Source of the DNA: Proteinivorax tanatarense
Lineage (GTDB): Bacteria > Bacillota > Proteinivoracia > Proteinivoracales > Proteinivoracaceae
Reading direction: 5' to 3'
Assembly (NCBI RefSeq): GCF_040267685.1
Contig: NZ_CP158367.1
Location: 1,488,001 to 1,552,000 of the forward strand
DNA: 64,000 bases
Shown here: positions 45,709-55,107 of the stretch, one piece after another
Layout of the letters: every line of letters begins with the position of its first letter
Numbering within the stretch: the stretch's first letter is position 1
Notes under the pieces: generated by a model
What the model was told of the DNA's origin: nothing
The model's input: the letters and a program-made list of their open reading frames with translations, nothing else
The model's database searches: none
Translations under genes and position numbers: made by a program

Positions 45709-46872
45709 TTGGACTTAGAGAAACAATATAAAAATCTTTCTATCATAGCTATTATTTTTGTATTTATCATAATATTATTTTTTGCAATTATGCATATCAG
45801 CTCAAACTTTTCTCCAGGCCATATATCTATAAACGTAAATGTTGGTGACGTGGATGGCGGAACTGTATTAGGTAGTGGTCAATATAAAAAAGGAGAAACA
45901 GTAACTATCCAAGCCTTTCCTAGGAAAAACTACAAGTTTAAGGGCTGGAAAATAGATGACCAAGTTATTTCAAATAAAAAACAATATCAGTTTATGTTAG
46001 AGGAACAAAAAGATATTACTGCTATATTTGAAGAAGTCTTCACCTTTACAGTTAAAGAGGGTACAATCCCTGGCGGAACCGTAGAAGGTGGCGGACAATT
46101 TAAAAAAGGTGAAGATGTAACAGCACAAGCAACCCCTAACCCAGGTTATGAATTTGTAGGATGGAAACAAAATAATGAAATAATCTCTACAAATCAAAAC
46201 CTTGAGCTAACTTTAGAAGGTAGTAAAAAGATAATCGCCAAGTTTAAATTGCTGGATTCCCCAATTGAAAATAATTTAGTGATAACAGATGGCGACTATC
46301 TTAAAGCGCTAGTTACTAAAGATACTTACCTAGGCAGATATCATCCCGAAGATTTAAAACAGATTCCACTAGAATATACTCATAATAATATACAACTTCA
46401 GCTGAGAGAAGAAGCGCTAAAACATTTGATAAAACTTTTTAAAGCTGCTGAAAAAGGGGAACTTAACCAACTAACAGTTATGTCAGCGTATAGAGGCTAT
46501 AATTATCAACAAAGAATATTTACCAACAACGCTTCTCGCCATGGTAGAGAACAGGCAAATAAATTCAGCGCAAAACCTGGTCAATCAGAGCACCAGCTAG
46601 GTACAGCCGTTGACTTTAGTGATGGTAGCGGTTCACTTTCTCAAGACTTTGCTGATACTCCCGAAGGCAAGTGGTTGGCAAAAAATGCCCATAAATACGG
46701 TTTTATCATGAGTTATCCAGAAGGCAAAGCTAATATAACAGGATATATCTATGAACCATGGCATTTCAGATACATAGGTATAGAAACAGCTGAAAAATTT
46801 AAACAATCAGATTACAAAACTTTAACAGAATTTTTAGAGGAAAAACCTCAATATTTTGAAGAAATGAATTAA
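45709..46872 (+). CDS. VanY-type D-Ala-D-Ala carboxypeptidase with two repeat modules
   Basis: The 387-residue protein has an N-terminal membrane anchor (about 10-30), two tandem modules of about 70 residues with the pattern GGTV-GxGQxKKGExVT-GYxFxGW (about 40-105 and 110-175), and an M15B peptidase domain. Zinc motifs are SEHQLGTAVDFSDG and EPWHFRYIG. It should trim the pentapeptide D-Ala at the wall. The modules resemble listerial B-repeat or bacterial repeat domains used in surface proteins. TTG 45709 follows AGGAGGTGA. It is divergent from dinB. Confidence 0.92.
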   Translation: MDLEKQYKNLSIIAIIFVFIIILFFAIMHISSNFSPGHISINVNVGDVDGGTVLGSGQYKKGETVTIQAFPRKNYKFKGWKIDDQVISNKKQYQFMLEEQKDITAIFEEVFTFTVKEGTIPGGTVEGGGQFKKGEDVTAQATPNPGYEFVGWKQNNEIISTNQNLELTLEGSKKIIAKFKLLDSPIENNLVITDGDYLKALVTKDTYLGRYHPEDLKQIPLEYTHNNIQLQLREEALKHLIKLFKAAEKGELNQLTVMSAYRGYNYQQRIFTNNASRHGREQANKFSAKPGQSEHQLGTAVDFSDGSGSLSQDFADTPEGKWLAKNAHKYGFIMSYPEGKANITGYIYEPWHFRYIGIETAEKFKQSDYKTLTEFLEEKPQYFEEMN

Positions 46873-46912
46873 AAATAAGAGCAGTGCTAATCAGCACTGC
46901 TCTTATTTAATA
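46871..46912. terminator. Terminator after the VanY gene
   Basis: A 16-bp perfect stem (46873-46888 with 46893-46908) starts at the stop codon and is A/T-flanked on both sides, so it may work in both directions. Confidence 0.85.
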
Positions 46913-46927
46913 GTAACTTTATTCATA

Positions 46928-46980
46928 GGGCTTCCTTCCCTACCTACTGATTGTTATTTAACCAATTAAAATTTTACTAA
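46928..46980. repeat. Dispersed about 50-bp repeat, copy 1
   Basis: CTTCCTTCCC-TACCTACTGATTGTTA-TTTAACCAAT followed by ATTTTACT is close to 57501-57554. A weaker relative may lie near 47738-47780. Confidence 0.45.
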
Positions 46981-47042
46981 ATGTTGATCTTCCACCTACG
47001 ATTAAATTTGCTGATCTATAACCAGTTAACCTTTAAAAAAAA

Positions 47043-47621
47043 TTAGCTAAAGAGCATTTTTCTTTCCTTTAATACATATTCCCTCTTATTGTTTTTACTT
47101 GCCTTTAAAACATCTTCTTTTAATAAAACCAATATAAGAGCATAAACTACTTGACCAGATGAGTTAGAATTATAAGTTGTTTGTTCTATAATTTCTCTTT
47201 CAAACTTTTTCAAAATATCAGATCTCTTAATGACTTTATTTTCATCAACAAATTCAAAAATAAAATTTACAATTTCTCTAGCTAAAGAAACGGGAAACCT
47301 AATTGTAGTAGCATACTTACTATTGGGTCTTCGAATAGCAATAGTTATAATATTATTATGGATAGTCCATGAAGTTCTTTTTGATGGTTCGTCATCTTCA
47401 ACCTTTTCACCGGTACTATATAACATCCACTCTCTTAAAAATTGATGATAATGTTGTATCGCCCGCTCTAAATGTAATATTTTCTTTTGACAATCAGATA
47501 AAAAGCTAGTTAAATCATTAGTATTATCCATATTTCCTTTAATTTTATTAACCTCTATAGTTCTCATAGAAACTAATTGCTTCAGTATATCTTCAAGGTC
47601 TTCCTTATTGAAATCCTTCAA
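47043..47621 (-). CDS. Hypothetical helical protein
   Basis: TTG 47621 is preferred because AAGGGGTGA precedes it; the frame is open to a GTG at 47651 without a site. The product of about 192 residues is mostly helical and charged, with a middle beta-rich piece (SWTIHNNIITIAIRRPNSKY) and a C-terminal part that resembles a winged helix (IIEQTTYNSNSSGQVVYALILVLLKEDVL). It has no membrane helix or catalytic motif. It may bind nucleic acid. I do not recognise the family. Confidence 0.6.
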   Translation of the reverse strand: MKDFNKEDLEDILKQLVSMRTIEVNKIKGNMDNTNDLTSFLSDCQKKILHLERAIQHYHQFLREWMLYSTGEKVEDDEPSKRTSWTIHNNIITIAIRRPNSKYATTIRFPVSLAREIVNFIFEFVDENKVIKRSDILKKFEREIIEQTTYNSNSSGQVVYALILVLLKEDVLKASKNNKREYVLKERKMLFS

Positions 47622-47843
47622 CGCCCTCACCCCTTCGTCCACGTAATCCACACTTTAGTACTATGTATATGCAAAACCTATCACTTTAGACGTAAGTTAG
47701 CAGTTACTATATTATAAAGTGAAACTTCAATCAACAAGAGTTGACTATTAGCTAAACCAATGGAGAATTTACTGAATGTTGCTCCACTTACAATTCTTAG
47801 ATTTTTTTCTAGTTATTAAGCAAAAATCTCACAAAGGATTAAC

Positions 47844-47876
47844 AAAAAAGCTGGAGCGCTAGGCTCCAGCTTTTTG
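47844..47876 (-). terminator. Terminator of the M42 peptidase gene
   Basis: AAAAAGCTGGAGC (47845-47857) and GCTCCAGCTTTTT (47863-47875); T-runs on both sides. Confidence 0.9.
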
Positions 47877-47877
47877 A

Positions 47878-48912
47878 CTATAAACTAAAATCTCCCTTAT
47901 GAACATTTTCTAAAAACTTTGCAAGTAAATCTATTGTAGCTTGTAAATCTTTTTTATTAGCGGTTTCAACATTGCTGTGAACATATCTAGTTGGAAGGGA
48001 TAAAGTTATAACAGGACAACCAGTATGAGCACGTTCCATAGCACCTGCGTCAGTACCACCTCTAGGTAGAATCTCCATCTGATACTTTATATCGTTGTCC
48101 TCAGCTAAATCCCTCATAAAATCAACTAGTTTATAATTAGAAATAGCCGCAGAATCCATCAACTTGATTGCTGCACCATCGCCTAGTTTAGTAACTACAG
48201 AATCAGGACTTCCCCCTGGCACATCTCCAGCAATAGTCACATCTAAAGCAAGACCAACATCTGGTCTAACACCATAAGCTCCTGTAGTAGCTCCACGCAA
48301 TCCTTGCTCTTCTTGCACTGTAGCTACAGCATAAATATCTACATCATGACTTTGAAGTTTCCTTATAGCCTCTAACATAATATAAACCCCAGCTCTATCA
48401 TCCAAAGCTTTAGCAGAAAAATTGTCTCCAATTTCTTCAAAATTTCTATCTAAAGTAACAAAGTCACCTATTCTAACAAGCTTTTCTACCTCTTCTTTTG
48501 TTCTTCCTAAATCTATAAAAAAGTCTTGAACTCGTAAAGTTCTTTTTGCTTCTTCTGGAGTCATTAAATGAGCCGGCTTAATTCCTGGCATAAGAACTCC
48601 CTTCAAATCTTCTCTACCATGAACATTTACTCTCTGGGCTACTAAAGTTCGAGGATCAAAACCACCAACAGGATTTAAACGCAAAAATCCTTTATCATCT
48701 ATATGAGACACAATAAAGCCTATCTCATCCATATGCCCACATAACATGACTTTTTTATTTCCTTTTCCTTTTTTAACACCGATTACATTTCCCATAGCAT
48801 CAACATTAACTTCATCCATCATACTTTTCATTTCTGTAATAACAATCTCTCTAATTCTTTCCTCTCTACCTGGTATACCATTAGCCTCTGTTAGTTTTTT
48901 TAATAGTTCCAA
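47878..48912 (-). CDS. M42 family metallopeptidase (glutamyl aminopeptidase/endoglucanase type)
   Basis: M42 peptidases are cytosolic dinuclear aminopeptidases that form large hollow dodecamers and finish peptide breakdown. The 344 residues show LCGHMDEIGFIV, KALDDRAGVY, the general base TVQEEQGLRGA, LDVTIAGDVPG and the C-terminal RYVHSNVETAN. TTG 48912 follows AGGGGGT. It is monocistronic. Confidence 0.94.
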   Translation of the reverse strand: MELLKKLTEANGIPGREERIREIVITEMKSMMDEVNVDAMGNVIGVKKGKGNKKVMLCGHMDEIGFIVSHIDDKGFLRLNPVGGFDPRTLVAQRVNVHGREDLKGVLMPGIKPAHLMTPEEAKRTLRVQDFFIDLGRTKEEVEKLVRIGDFVTLDRNFEEIGDNFSAKALDDRAGVYIMLEAIRKLQSHDVDIYAVATVQEEQGLRGATTGAYGVRPDVGLALDVTIAGDVPGGSPDSVVTKLGDGAAIKLMDSAAISNYKLVDFMRDLAEDNDIKYQMEILPRGGTDAGAMERAHTGCPVITLSLPTRYVHSNVETANKKDLQATIDLLAKFLENVHKGDFSL

Positions 48913-49126
48913 AATATTACCCCCTATTTTTTTATTTTAGCCCACCATCACTTTAATAGTAAAGCTATAAACTTTCTTTTTATAATATTTCCACAAACGA
49001 AACAAAATACCTGCAAAAATCAGAAAAAGTTAGCAAATTGAGCAAATTTTTACTAAACCTAATGCCAGAGAAAGTTGACAGGTACTTTAGCTACAAATTA
49101 TAAACCGTAACAAATAAGTATCTAAA

Positions 49127-49186
49127 AAGAAAAAAAATGTAAAGATACCCGCCAGACGGTAGTGGCAGGTCTCAGTGCCGGGCATC
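49127..49186 (-). terminator. GC-rich hairpin with T-run; terminator or structured RNA
   Basis: On the minus strand, GATGCCCG pairs with CGGGTATC around a GC-rich interior that can form further pairs (GAGAC with GTCT, GGCA with TGCC), followed by a T-rich tail. It lies 210 bases after the FlhB-like gene. The GC content stands out in this AT-rich region. The remaining intergenic sequence from 48913 to 49396 has no ORF. Confidence 0.5.
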
Positions 49187-49396
49187 AATCAATGGACACC
49201 ACAAAAAGTTTTGTTTTTTTAATGACATTGTAAACTCATATCCCTTGCCTATAAACTATAGTCTAACTCAAACATTAATATAAAAATGCTTGGTCCCTAC
49301 GAAGTTGATTTTAAACTTTTCAAGAAACTACTTATTGCCTAGCTTAACTTGCTTCCTGTGCAACTAATCATCTGTCCGCTGTCCACCTGCCCCAAC

Positions 49397-49663
49397 TTAC
49401 TCCCTATCCATAGAATAAACAAACACCAACACTTCAGCGACGGCCTTATATAATTCCGGTGGAATCCGCTCTGAAACTTCCAACCTAATAAGCTGTTCTA
49501 CTAACTGCTTATCATTATAAAGAGGTATTTGATTTTCTTGAGCTACTTGTTGAATTTTTTCCGCTACAACCCCTCCCCCTCTAGCGACTACTTGAGGAGA
49601 CGCTTTCTCGCCTTTTTTATATTTTAAAGCTACTGCTTTATCTCTTTTTATTTTATCATCCAT
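49397..49663 (-). CDS. ylqH: FlhB-like C-terminal domain protein (YlqH type)
   Basis: The 88-residue protein matches the cytoplasmic C-terminal part of FlhB/YscU export proteins without the membrane part: AVALKYKKGEKASPQVVARGGG and IPLYNDKQLVEQL. The NPTH autocleavage loop of true FlhB is absent. Bacillus YlqH has the same form. Its role is unproven, perhaps linked to type III export. It is in one operon with the FliK-like gene upstream. Confidence 0.88.
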   Translation of the reverse strand: MDDKIKRDKAVALKYKKGEKASPQVVARGGGVVAEKIQQVAQENQIPLYNDKQLVEQLIRLEVSERIPPELYKAVAEVLVFVYSMDRE

Positions 49664-49676
49664 AACTAAAAGTCAC

Positions 49677-51197
49677 CTACACTCTTATATCAAGCTTGTT
49701 TAACTTAATGTTGTCACTCTTTTCTCTAGGTATAACCTCATCTTTAGCTTTCAGCTTAGCGTCTATATTTATTACTTTAAACTCATCATCTAACATTTCA
49801 TGAAGCCTGTAAAACTCACCCTTTAACATATCAACGGTTTTGCTATCTTCAACTTCAAAAATACAATTGAGATTGTTTTTATGAATATCAAGTTTGGAAA
49901 CTACATCACCTAAGTTTTTAGTTTTAACATTCACTGTTATAAAAGTTTTTCCTGTGTCATGGGAATCTTTACTTGCTTTTTTTTCCTGCTTTATATTTAT
50001 GTTGGCCATATGCAACTTACCTTTGTGCTCGATAGGTACATCGATGGTTAAGTTGTAATTATGGGTATCTGATGAGTTAGCTAACAATTGTACATCCATT
50101 GTCGCAAAATTTCTAGCCATGCCCACAATGGGACGAACTATTTGCTTTTCTTCTAACTCACTAACGAAAATTTGGCTTTTTTCAGTTAGATTTTCATGGG
50201 GCTTTAATTCAACTTGTTTTGATTCCAGTAAATTATTTGGCAATATAATATTTTTTATAAAGCTTTGCTCTGGCAATTGACTTTGTTGAGTAAGCCCCTC
50301 ACTACTAAATAAAGGTCTAAAAGACTCAAATCCCGTTTTAATTGAAAGTAAATTATGAGATTTTACCTCTACAAAACCTCGATTGTGTTCCAAAGAAACC
50401 TCTACATTTTTTAGCGAAGTTTCTGCCGGCATGTGTCTTTGTGAAGCAACCTTTGTCAATGTTTTAAAAACATTTTCAACTTTAGGCTGAGATACAAACT
50501 CTTTGATTTTTGGAGCTATGCTTTGCTTGTTTTCAATAACAACTTTATTTTCTTTTATAAATTTATTTATTTCTTTACTTATATTGCTTAAATTAATAGA
50601 ATTATTACGTTTATTTAAATTGGTCGCAACTTGCTGTAAGCTTTCCATATTCTCTGCCATATTCTGACCTACATCTATTCTCATAATCTCTACATTATCT
50701 TTAGACAAACTAGCGCCAACTTTAATTAGAGATACAAGTCTATGTAACATTTCTTTATTTTCACCTTTTGTGGGTAAAAGATTAGCTACTTTTTGAATAT
50801 CATTTCTATTTAAATTTACCCTAAGTTCCATCATCTTTTGAACAATCTCTCTAGCTTGCTGAGACTTAGGTAAATTTAGTTCAGTTAACACTCTATCTAA
50901 GGCCTGATGCTCCTGTTTATCATTTACTTTTAGACTATCACCTGGCTTAAAAACCATCTCTCCAGACTTACTTAATCCAGAGTATACAAAAGTCTGTTCA
51001 GCTCCTTCTCTAAGAGGAATATCCGAAGAACCTATATTAGCTGTCAAAAGCTTTCCTTGTAAGTTTAAAGTTACTTTCTGGGCATACACTTTTAAAACCT
51101 TAGCTTTAACTTTTTCCCCCACCTTAAGACGAAGAGCATCTCCTTTTTCATTACTTAACATCAATTGTGCAGTAAAACTTTTAATAGAGTTAAGCAA
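49677..51197 (-). CDS. FliK-like hook-length type protein (YlqG type)
   Basis: The start is TTG 51197, spaced for GGGAGGTG. The 506-residue protein has an N-terminal beta-rich part (VGEKVKAKVLKVYAQKVTLNLQGK), a long Gln/Asn/Ser-rich middle and a C-terminal domain that resembles FliK (KLHMANINIKQEK, VVSKLDIHKNNLNCIFEV). Pairing with the FlhB-like gene matches the FliK-FlhB partnership of flagellar export and the ylqG-ylqH pair of Bacillus. No other flagellar gene is in the window. Confidence 0.7.
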   Translation of the reverse strand: MLNSIKSFTAQLMLSNEKGDALRLKVGEKVKAKVLKVYAQKVTLNLQGKLLTANIGSSDIPLREGAEQTFVYSGLSKSGEMVFKPGDSLKVNDKQEHQALDRVLTELNLPKSQQAREIVQKMMELRVNLNRNDIQKVANLLPTKGENKEMLHRLVSLIKVGASLSKDNVEIMRIDVGQNMAENMESLQQVATNLNKRNNSINLSNISKEINKFIKENKVVIENKQSIAPKIKEFVSQPKVENVFKTLTKVASQRHMPAETSLKNVEVSLEHNRGFVEVKSHNLLSIKTGFESFRPLFSSEGLTQQSQLPEQSFIKNIILPNNLLESKQVELKPHENLTEKSQIFVSELEEKQIVRPIVGMARNFATMDVQLLANSSDTHNYNLTIDVPIEHKGKLHMANINIKQEKKASKDSHDTGKTFITVNVKTKNLGDVVSKLDIHKNNLNCIFEVEDSKTVDMLKGEFYRLHEMLDDEFKVINIDAKLKAKDEVIPREKSDNIKLNKLDIRV

Positions 51198-51284
51198 AAC
51201 CCCACCTCCCAACCTAAACGTTATTATCTATTTTCGCCAAAAACCACCAAAACTCCTGTTAAAAACCTTAAACATCTTAACCTA

Positions 51285-51338
51285 TTGTCGAAATTAAATA
51301 AGTGTATTATAATAGTAATTACTATTATAATACACTTA
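51285..51338. promoter_or_regulatory. Divergent promoter region with a 40-bp perfect palindrome
   Basis: The sequence 51299-51338 is a perfect palindrome with no spacer; each 20-base arm contains TATAAT-type elements readable on both strands. On the plus strand TTGTCG (51285-51290), a 17-base spacer and TATAAT (51308-51313) make a promoter for the chemoreceptor. A regulator bound to the palindrome would control both directions. Confidence 0.7.
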
Positions 51339-51362
51339 CACTAAAATATGGAGGTGCTAAAC

Positions 51363-53165
51363 TTGAAAGGAACAGTTATTTCTGCATGGATTAAATCTGC
51401 CAAAGAGTTATATGGTGAAAACTTGGTAGCGGAAGCTATGGAACAAGTTAACTGGGAAACAGATAAAGTTATTAAACCTACAGAAGATATTGACGAACAA
51501 ATTCCCTACAAAATCATTGACTACATCGCAAAAAAACAAAACAGCACTACAGGAGAAATATGGCAACAGATAGGACAAAAAAATATCTACTCTTTTTTCA
51601 ACTTATACCCTAGTTATTTTCAGCAAAAAAATTTATACTCTTTTTTAAGGTCTATGGATGATATCCATAACATAATTACAGAAAAAGTACCAAATGCTAC
51701 ACCTCCCCGCCTTATCATGGAAGTAGTATCTTCCCATGAGGCAACTATTAAGTACATATCTAAAAGAAAGATGTTTGACTATTTTATAGGTCTTATAAAA
51801 GGAGCTTCGGATTTCTTTAACGAACCAATAGAAGTAGAAACTCAAGAGCAAAAGGACCAAAGCATTACAATAAAAATAACTTTTTCTCAACAAATTCATT
51901 ACGTTAAAAACTTTCCTTTAAACAAAATTCTATCTTTAGGATTTATAAAAAGTAGTGAAACTAAATCAGCTCTATTGTCTACTGCTATAACAGCAGCTAT
52001 AGCGTATCCCTTCCAGTTGATGGTTCCACAAAATCTTTTTATACCGTCGCTTTTAATAAGCTTTTTTATAATTAACATAGCTAGTGCTAAACTAATCAAT
52101 CGACCGTTTAAAGAAGTTGTCAACTCTCTAGACAAAATGCTAAATAAAGATTATTACGTTTCTACGGAAATAAAAACCAATGACCAATACGAGGACTTGC
52201 AAAAAACAATAAGCAATTATAAAGGTAGCTTAGTTAAAGACTTAATTGGCTTTAAAGGTATAGCCGATGAAATGGACAGTTTTGGCTCCACCTTAACTGG
52301 TATATCTAATGACATGGATCAAACATCTTCAGAGATTTCAGACGTAGTAGAACAAGTGGCTGAAGGGGCTATAAATCAAGCAGAGGAAACCGAAAGCTCT
52401 GTATCAATCTTAAGTGATAATATATCTTCATTGCGGGAAATCGTAGATAAGGAAAACCAAAGCAAAGATTTACTTGAGGGTGTAGTAAGTGATATAAATC
52501 AAGGTTATAATGACGTACTACAAACTACCGAAAACATTCAAAAAATAGTATCCCAGTTTGCAACCTTAAAAGAAAATAGCGACAAATTAGAGCAACAAGC
52601 TGGAGATATAACAGAAATTGTAGAAGCAGTTACATCGATTTCGGAACAAACTAATCTTTTAGCTTTAAATGCTTCTATAGAGGCAGCTAGAGCGGGAGAA
52701 CAAGGAAAAGGTTTCTCTGTAGTAGCAGAAGAAATAAGAAAACTTGCAGAAGAATCTAAAACAGCTGCTTTAAGTATAAATGAGAATTTAAACACCTTTA
52801 GCGAAAGAATATTTGCCATTGTTAAAGATATCGAAGAGCAGTTTGGCATATTAAAAGAAGAAAGTCATAAGCTAAATAACGTTGCTGACTCCAATCAAAA
52901 AGCAACAGAAAGTATAGGTTCTGTAACCCAATCCATCATAGAAATGATTGACCAACTCACCTTGGAAACCGACTCTATATCCAATATCTATAATAAAATA
53001 GAAAGCTTAGCAGCTATAGCAGAAGAAAACTCAGCATCAAGCGAAGAAGTATCTGCTAGTGTTAACCAATATACAGATAGAATTAAAGATATGTCACAAA
53101 ACATAAAAGAGTTTAAAAAGCTAACCGGAGAATTTAAAGAAGATCTTCAAAAACATCAAATATAA
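51363..53165 (+). CDS. H-NOX domain methyl-accepting chemotaxis protein (oxygen sensor)
   Basis: The start is TTG 51363 (GGAGGTG at 51350-51356), giving 600 residues. Residues 1-185 are an H-NOX haem domain with proximal His102, Pro115, Y131-x-S133-x-R135 and a distal pocket Trp9, Asn74, Tyr140, matching the oxygen-binding Thermoanaerobacter Tar4 protein. Two membrane helices follow (about 205-250), then a HAMP-like linker and a signalling domain with [19 protein letters not shown]. It should report oxygen to CheA. No che gene is in the window. Confidence 0.93.
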   Translation: MKGTVISAWIKSAKELYGENLVAEAMEQVNWETDKVIKPTEDIDEQIPYKIIDYIAKKQNSTTGEIWQQIGQKNIYSFFNLYPSYFQQKNLYSFLRSMDDIHNIITEKVPNATPPRLIMEVVSSHEATIKYISKRKMFDYFIGLIKGASDFFNEPIEVETQEQKDQSITIKITFSQQIHYVKNFPLNKILSLGFIKSSETKSALLSTAITAAIAYPFQLMVPQNLFIPSLLISFFIINIASAKLINRPFKEVVNSLDKMLNKDYYVSTEIKTNDQYEDLQKTISNYKGSLVKDLIGFKGIADEMDSFGSTLTGISNDMDQTSSEISDVVEQVAEGAINQAEETESSVSILSDNISSLREIVDKENQSKDLLEGVVSDINQGYNDVLQTTENIQKIVSQFATLKENSDKLEQQAGDITEIVEAVTSISEQTNLLALNASIEAARAGEQGKGFSVVAEEIRKLAEESKTAALSINENLNTFSERIFAIVKDIEEQFGILKEESHKLNNVADSNQKATESIGSVTQSIIEMIDQLTLETDSISNIYNKIESLAAIAEENSASSEEVSASVNQYTDRIKDMSQNIKEFKKLTGEFKEDLQKHQI

Positions 53166-53205
53166 AAAGAAGGTTTGTATCAATGATACAAACCTTCTTT
53201 TTATA
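53164..53205. terminator. Bidirectional terminator after the H-NOX receptor
   Basis: AAAAAGAAGGTTTGTATC (53164-53181) pairs with GATACAAACCTTCTTTTT; it serves both the receptor and the convergent small gene. Confidence 0.88.
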
Positions 53206-53412
53206 TTAAAAATTTTGCATTGCTTTATTGTATAAATCTTTATTACCGTTCAAACCACTATATATAGCAACTGGAATAATTCCTAAACCAAAAGAAAAAA
53301 TAATTATTGCAGCCATAACAATAGCTTTATCTATAATACCATGATAAAAATACCAAAAAACACTTAGCAAAAACGCTTTCCAGCTCCAACCTCGTTTATA
53401 CTTTCTTCTCAT
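53206..53412 (-). CDS. Small membrane protein (DUF2628-like)
   Basis: The 68-residue protein begins MRRKYKRGWSWKAFLLSVFW and has two membrane helices. The WSWKAFLLSVFWYFYHGI and YSGLNGNKDLYNKA pattern resembles short DUF2628-type proteins (W-x-AFL-FW-Y ... Y-G-GN-Y). It is monocistronic, and its function is unknown. Confidence 0.65.
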   Translation of the reverse strand: MRRKYKRGWSWKAFLLSVFWYFYHGIIDKAIVMAAIIIFSFGLGIIPVAIYSGLNGNKDLYNKAMQNF

Positions 53413-53560
53413 TTTTCATCCCCCTAAATACCTATTCCTTAAGTTAATTATAGGACTTACTGCCTAATTTTTCAAGATAAACTTATTGACTTTATTCGAC
53501 ACATATAAAGTTGATCATTTAGTTTACACACTAGATTGAACTTGACTTGTTTAAAGCCAT

Positions 53561-53588
53561 AAAAAAACAGCCGTTTTTAACGGCTGCT
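53561..53588 (-). terminator. Terminator of the capsule regulation operon
   Basis: CAGCCGTT (53568-53575) and AACGGCTG (53579-53586), followed on the minus strand by TTTTTTT. Confidence 0.85.
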
Positions 53589-53590
53589 AG

Positions 53591-54364
53591 CTATAAAATC
53601 CTTTTTAAAAAAGAAACAAACTTATTTCTTTTTGTTTGTGGTACCTTTGTCACTAATTCCTGGTTTTCTAATAATCTAAAACCATTATCCACTACCATTT
53701 TAGCGTCTTTAGTTCCAATCCAATTTTTTAAAAGAGATATAGAATCTTGCACTTTAGGAGAGCGACCTCTATGTGAGTGTGAATCAGTACCTAGCAAATG
53801 AATCATATCCCTTGTAGCAAGCTCTTTTACTACTTTTTGTACCTTGCTACCGAATCTACCTGTAATACTCATAGAATTTATTTGAGTAAAACATCCCATG
53901 TTAATCCATTCTTTAACTATATCTGGATTATTTATAACATATCCATAGCGTTCTGGATGAGCTATAACAGGTTTATAGCCTAACACCATAATACCGTGTA
54001 AAATATCATCAGCCCAAGAAGGTAGGGACATCATGGGAAATTCTATAAGCAAAAAATCAGTATTGGCTAATGGCAAAACATTATTATTCTTAATATCTTC
54101 TAAAAGATTAATGTTTGCATACAGTTCTTGACCAACTAAAATATCTATATCAATGCCGTTATCAACACAACTTTGATTTAAAAGCTTAGCAGCTTTTAGA
54201 ATACTTTCCTTAGAGGCATCTTGTCCTTCGCCTAAATAATGTGGGGTAGAGATAATTTTTGTAATATTTTCCTGTTGAGCAATCTTTGCCATTTCTATAG
54301 CTTGTTCTATACAGCTGGCCCCATCGTCAATTCCTGGCAAAATATGACTATGTACATCTATCAT
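53591..54364 (-). CDS. cpsB: Tyrosine-protein phosphatase, CpsB/YwqE PHP type
   Basis: CpsB-type phosphatases remove phosphate from the tyrosine cluster of the BY-kinase and so control polysaccharide polymerisation. The 257 residues have PHP metal motifs DVHSHILPGIDDG at the start, TPHY, GQELYAN, IAHPERY and LLGTDSHSHRGR. ATG 54364 overlaps the kinase stop (ATGA), showing coupling. Confidence 0.93.
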   Translation of the reverse strand: MIDVHSHILPGIDDGASCIEQAIEMAKIAQQENITKIISTPHYLGEGQDASKESILKAAKLLNQSCVDNGIDIDILVGQELYANINLLEDIKNNNVLPLANTDFLLIEFPMMSLPSWADDILHGIMVLGYKPVIAHPERYGYVINNPDIVKEWINMGCFTQINSMSITGRFGSKVQKVVKELATRDMIHLLGTDSHSHRGRSPKVQDSISLLKNWIGTKDAKMVVDNGFRLLENQELVTKVPQTKRNKFVSFLKRIL

Positions 54365-55098
54365 TTTTCCAATCTCCTTTTTGCCCTAGCTGAAGCCTTT
54401 TGTTTATAGTCATTACTATCCTCATAATAATCAGAGTAGTAATATTGAGCATAGTAACTTCCATCATCTACCGGTATCTTATTTAATACAACACCTAAAA
54501 TATTCGCATTTACATTAGTTAGTAGTTCTTTTGCCTTTTGTGCTCCATCAATAGCTACTTGTCCTGAAGCACAAACCAGTAATACCCCATCAGCGTTTTG
54601 GGATAAAATTGCTGCATCAGTTACTATAGCAGAAGGAGGGGTGTCTATAATGACATAATCATAATCTTCTTTTAACTGCCTTATAAAGTTTTTCATCTTT
54701 TGAGAAGACAGGATTTCTGAGGGATTAGGTGGAGTAGTGCCGGCTGTTATTAAATCCAAATTATCCACTTCGGTTACTATAACATCCTTTTTATAATCTA
54801 AATCATTTACTAATATATTAGTTACTCCACTAGAATTTATAGCTTTAAATATTTTATGTATCCTAGGCTTACGCAAATCAGCATCCACTATAACAACTTT
54901 TTCTTCTGTTTGGGCCAAAGCTGTTGCTAAATTTACGGAAGTTGTAGTTTTGCCCTCTCCTGGACCAGAACTTGTAACCATTATAGTTCTTACAGGCTTA
55001 TCTAAACTAGAAAATTGGATGTTAGTTCTCAGAGTTCTATAAGCTTCAGAAATTGGTGACTTAGGTTGAGCATGAGTTACAATATCAAGCTTTTGCAT
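54361..55098 (-). CDS. cpsD: Bacterial tyrosine kinase, CpsD type
   Basis: The 245-residue BY-kinase catalytic protein has Walker A SSGPGEGKTTTSVNLA, Walker A' VVIVDADLRKPRIH and Walker B DYVIIDTPPSA. The C-terminus carries the autophosphorylated cluster SYYAQYYYSDYYEDSNDY. It needs the membrane activator encoded upstream. No glycosyltransferases follow in the window, so the polysaccharide it controls is unknown. Confidence 0.94.
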   Translation of the reverse strand: MQKLDIVTHAQPKSPISEAYRTLRTNIQFSSLDKPVRTIMVTSSGPGEGKTTTSVNLATALAQTEEKVVIVDADLRKPRIHKIFKAINSSGVTNILVNDLDYKKDVIVTEVDNLDLITAGTTPPNPSEILSSQKMKNFIRQLKEDYDYVIIDTPPSAIVTDAAILSQNADGVLLVCASGQVAIDGAQKAKELLTNVNANILGVVLNKIPVDDGSYYAQYYYSDYYEDSNDYKQKASARAKRRLEK

Positions 55099-55107
55099 TA
55101 TCTATTC

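Noticed and set aside
49144-49186. Riboswitch (c-di-GMP, ZTP, THF and fluoride classes considered)
   Set aside because: None of the conserved core motifs known to me fit, and it lies downstream of a gene on the strand with the T-run, so a terminator or unknown RNA is the safer call.
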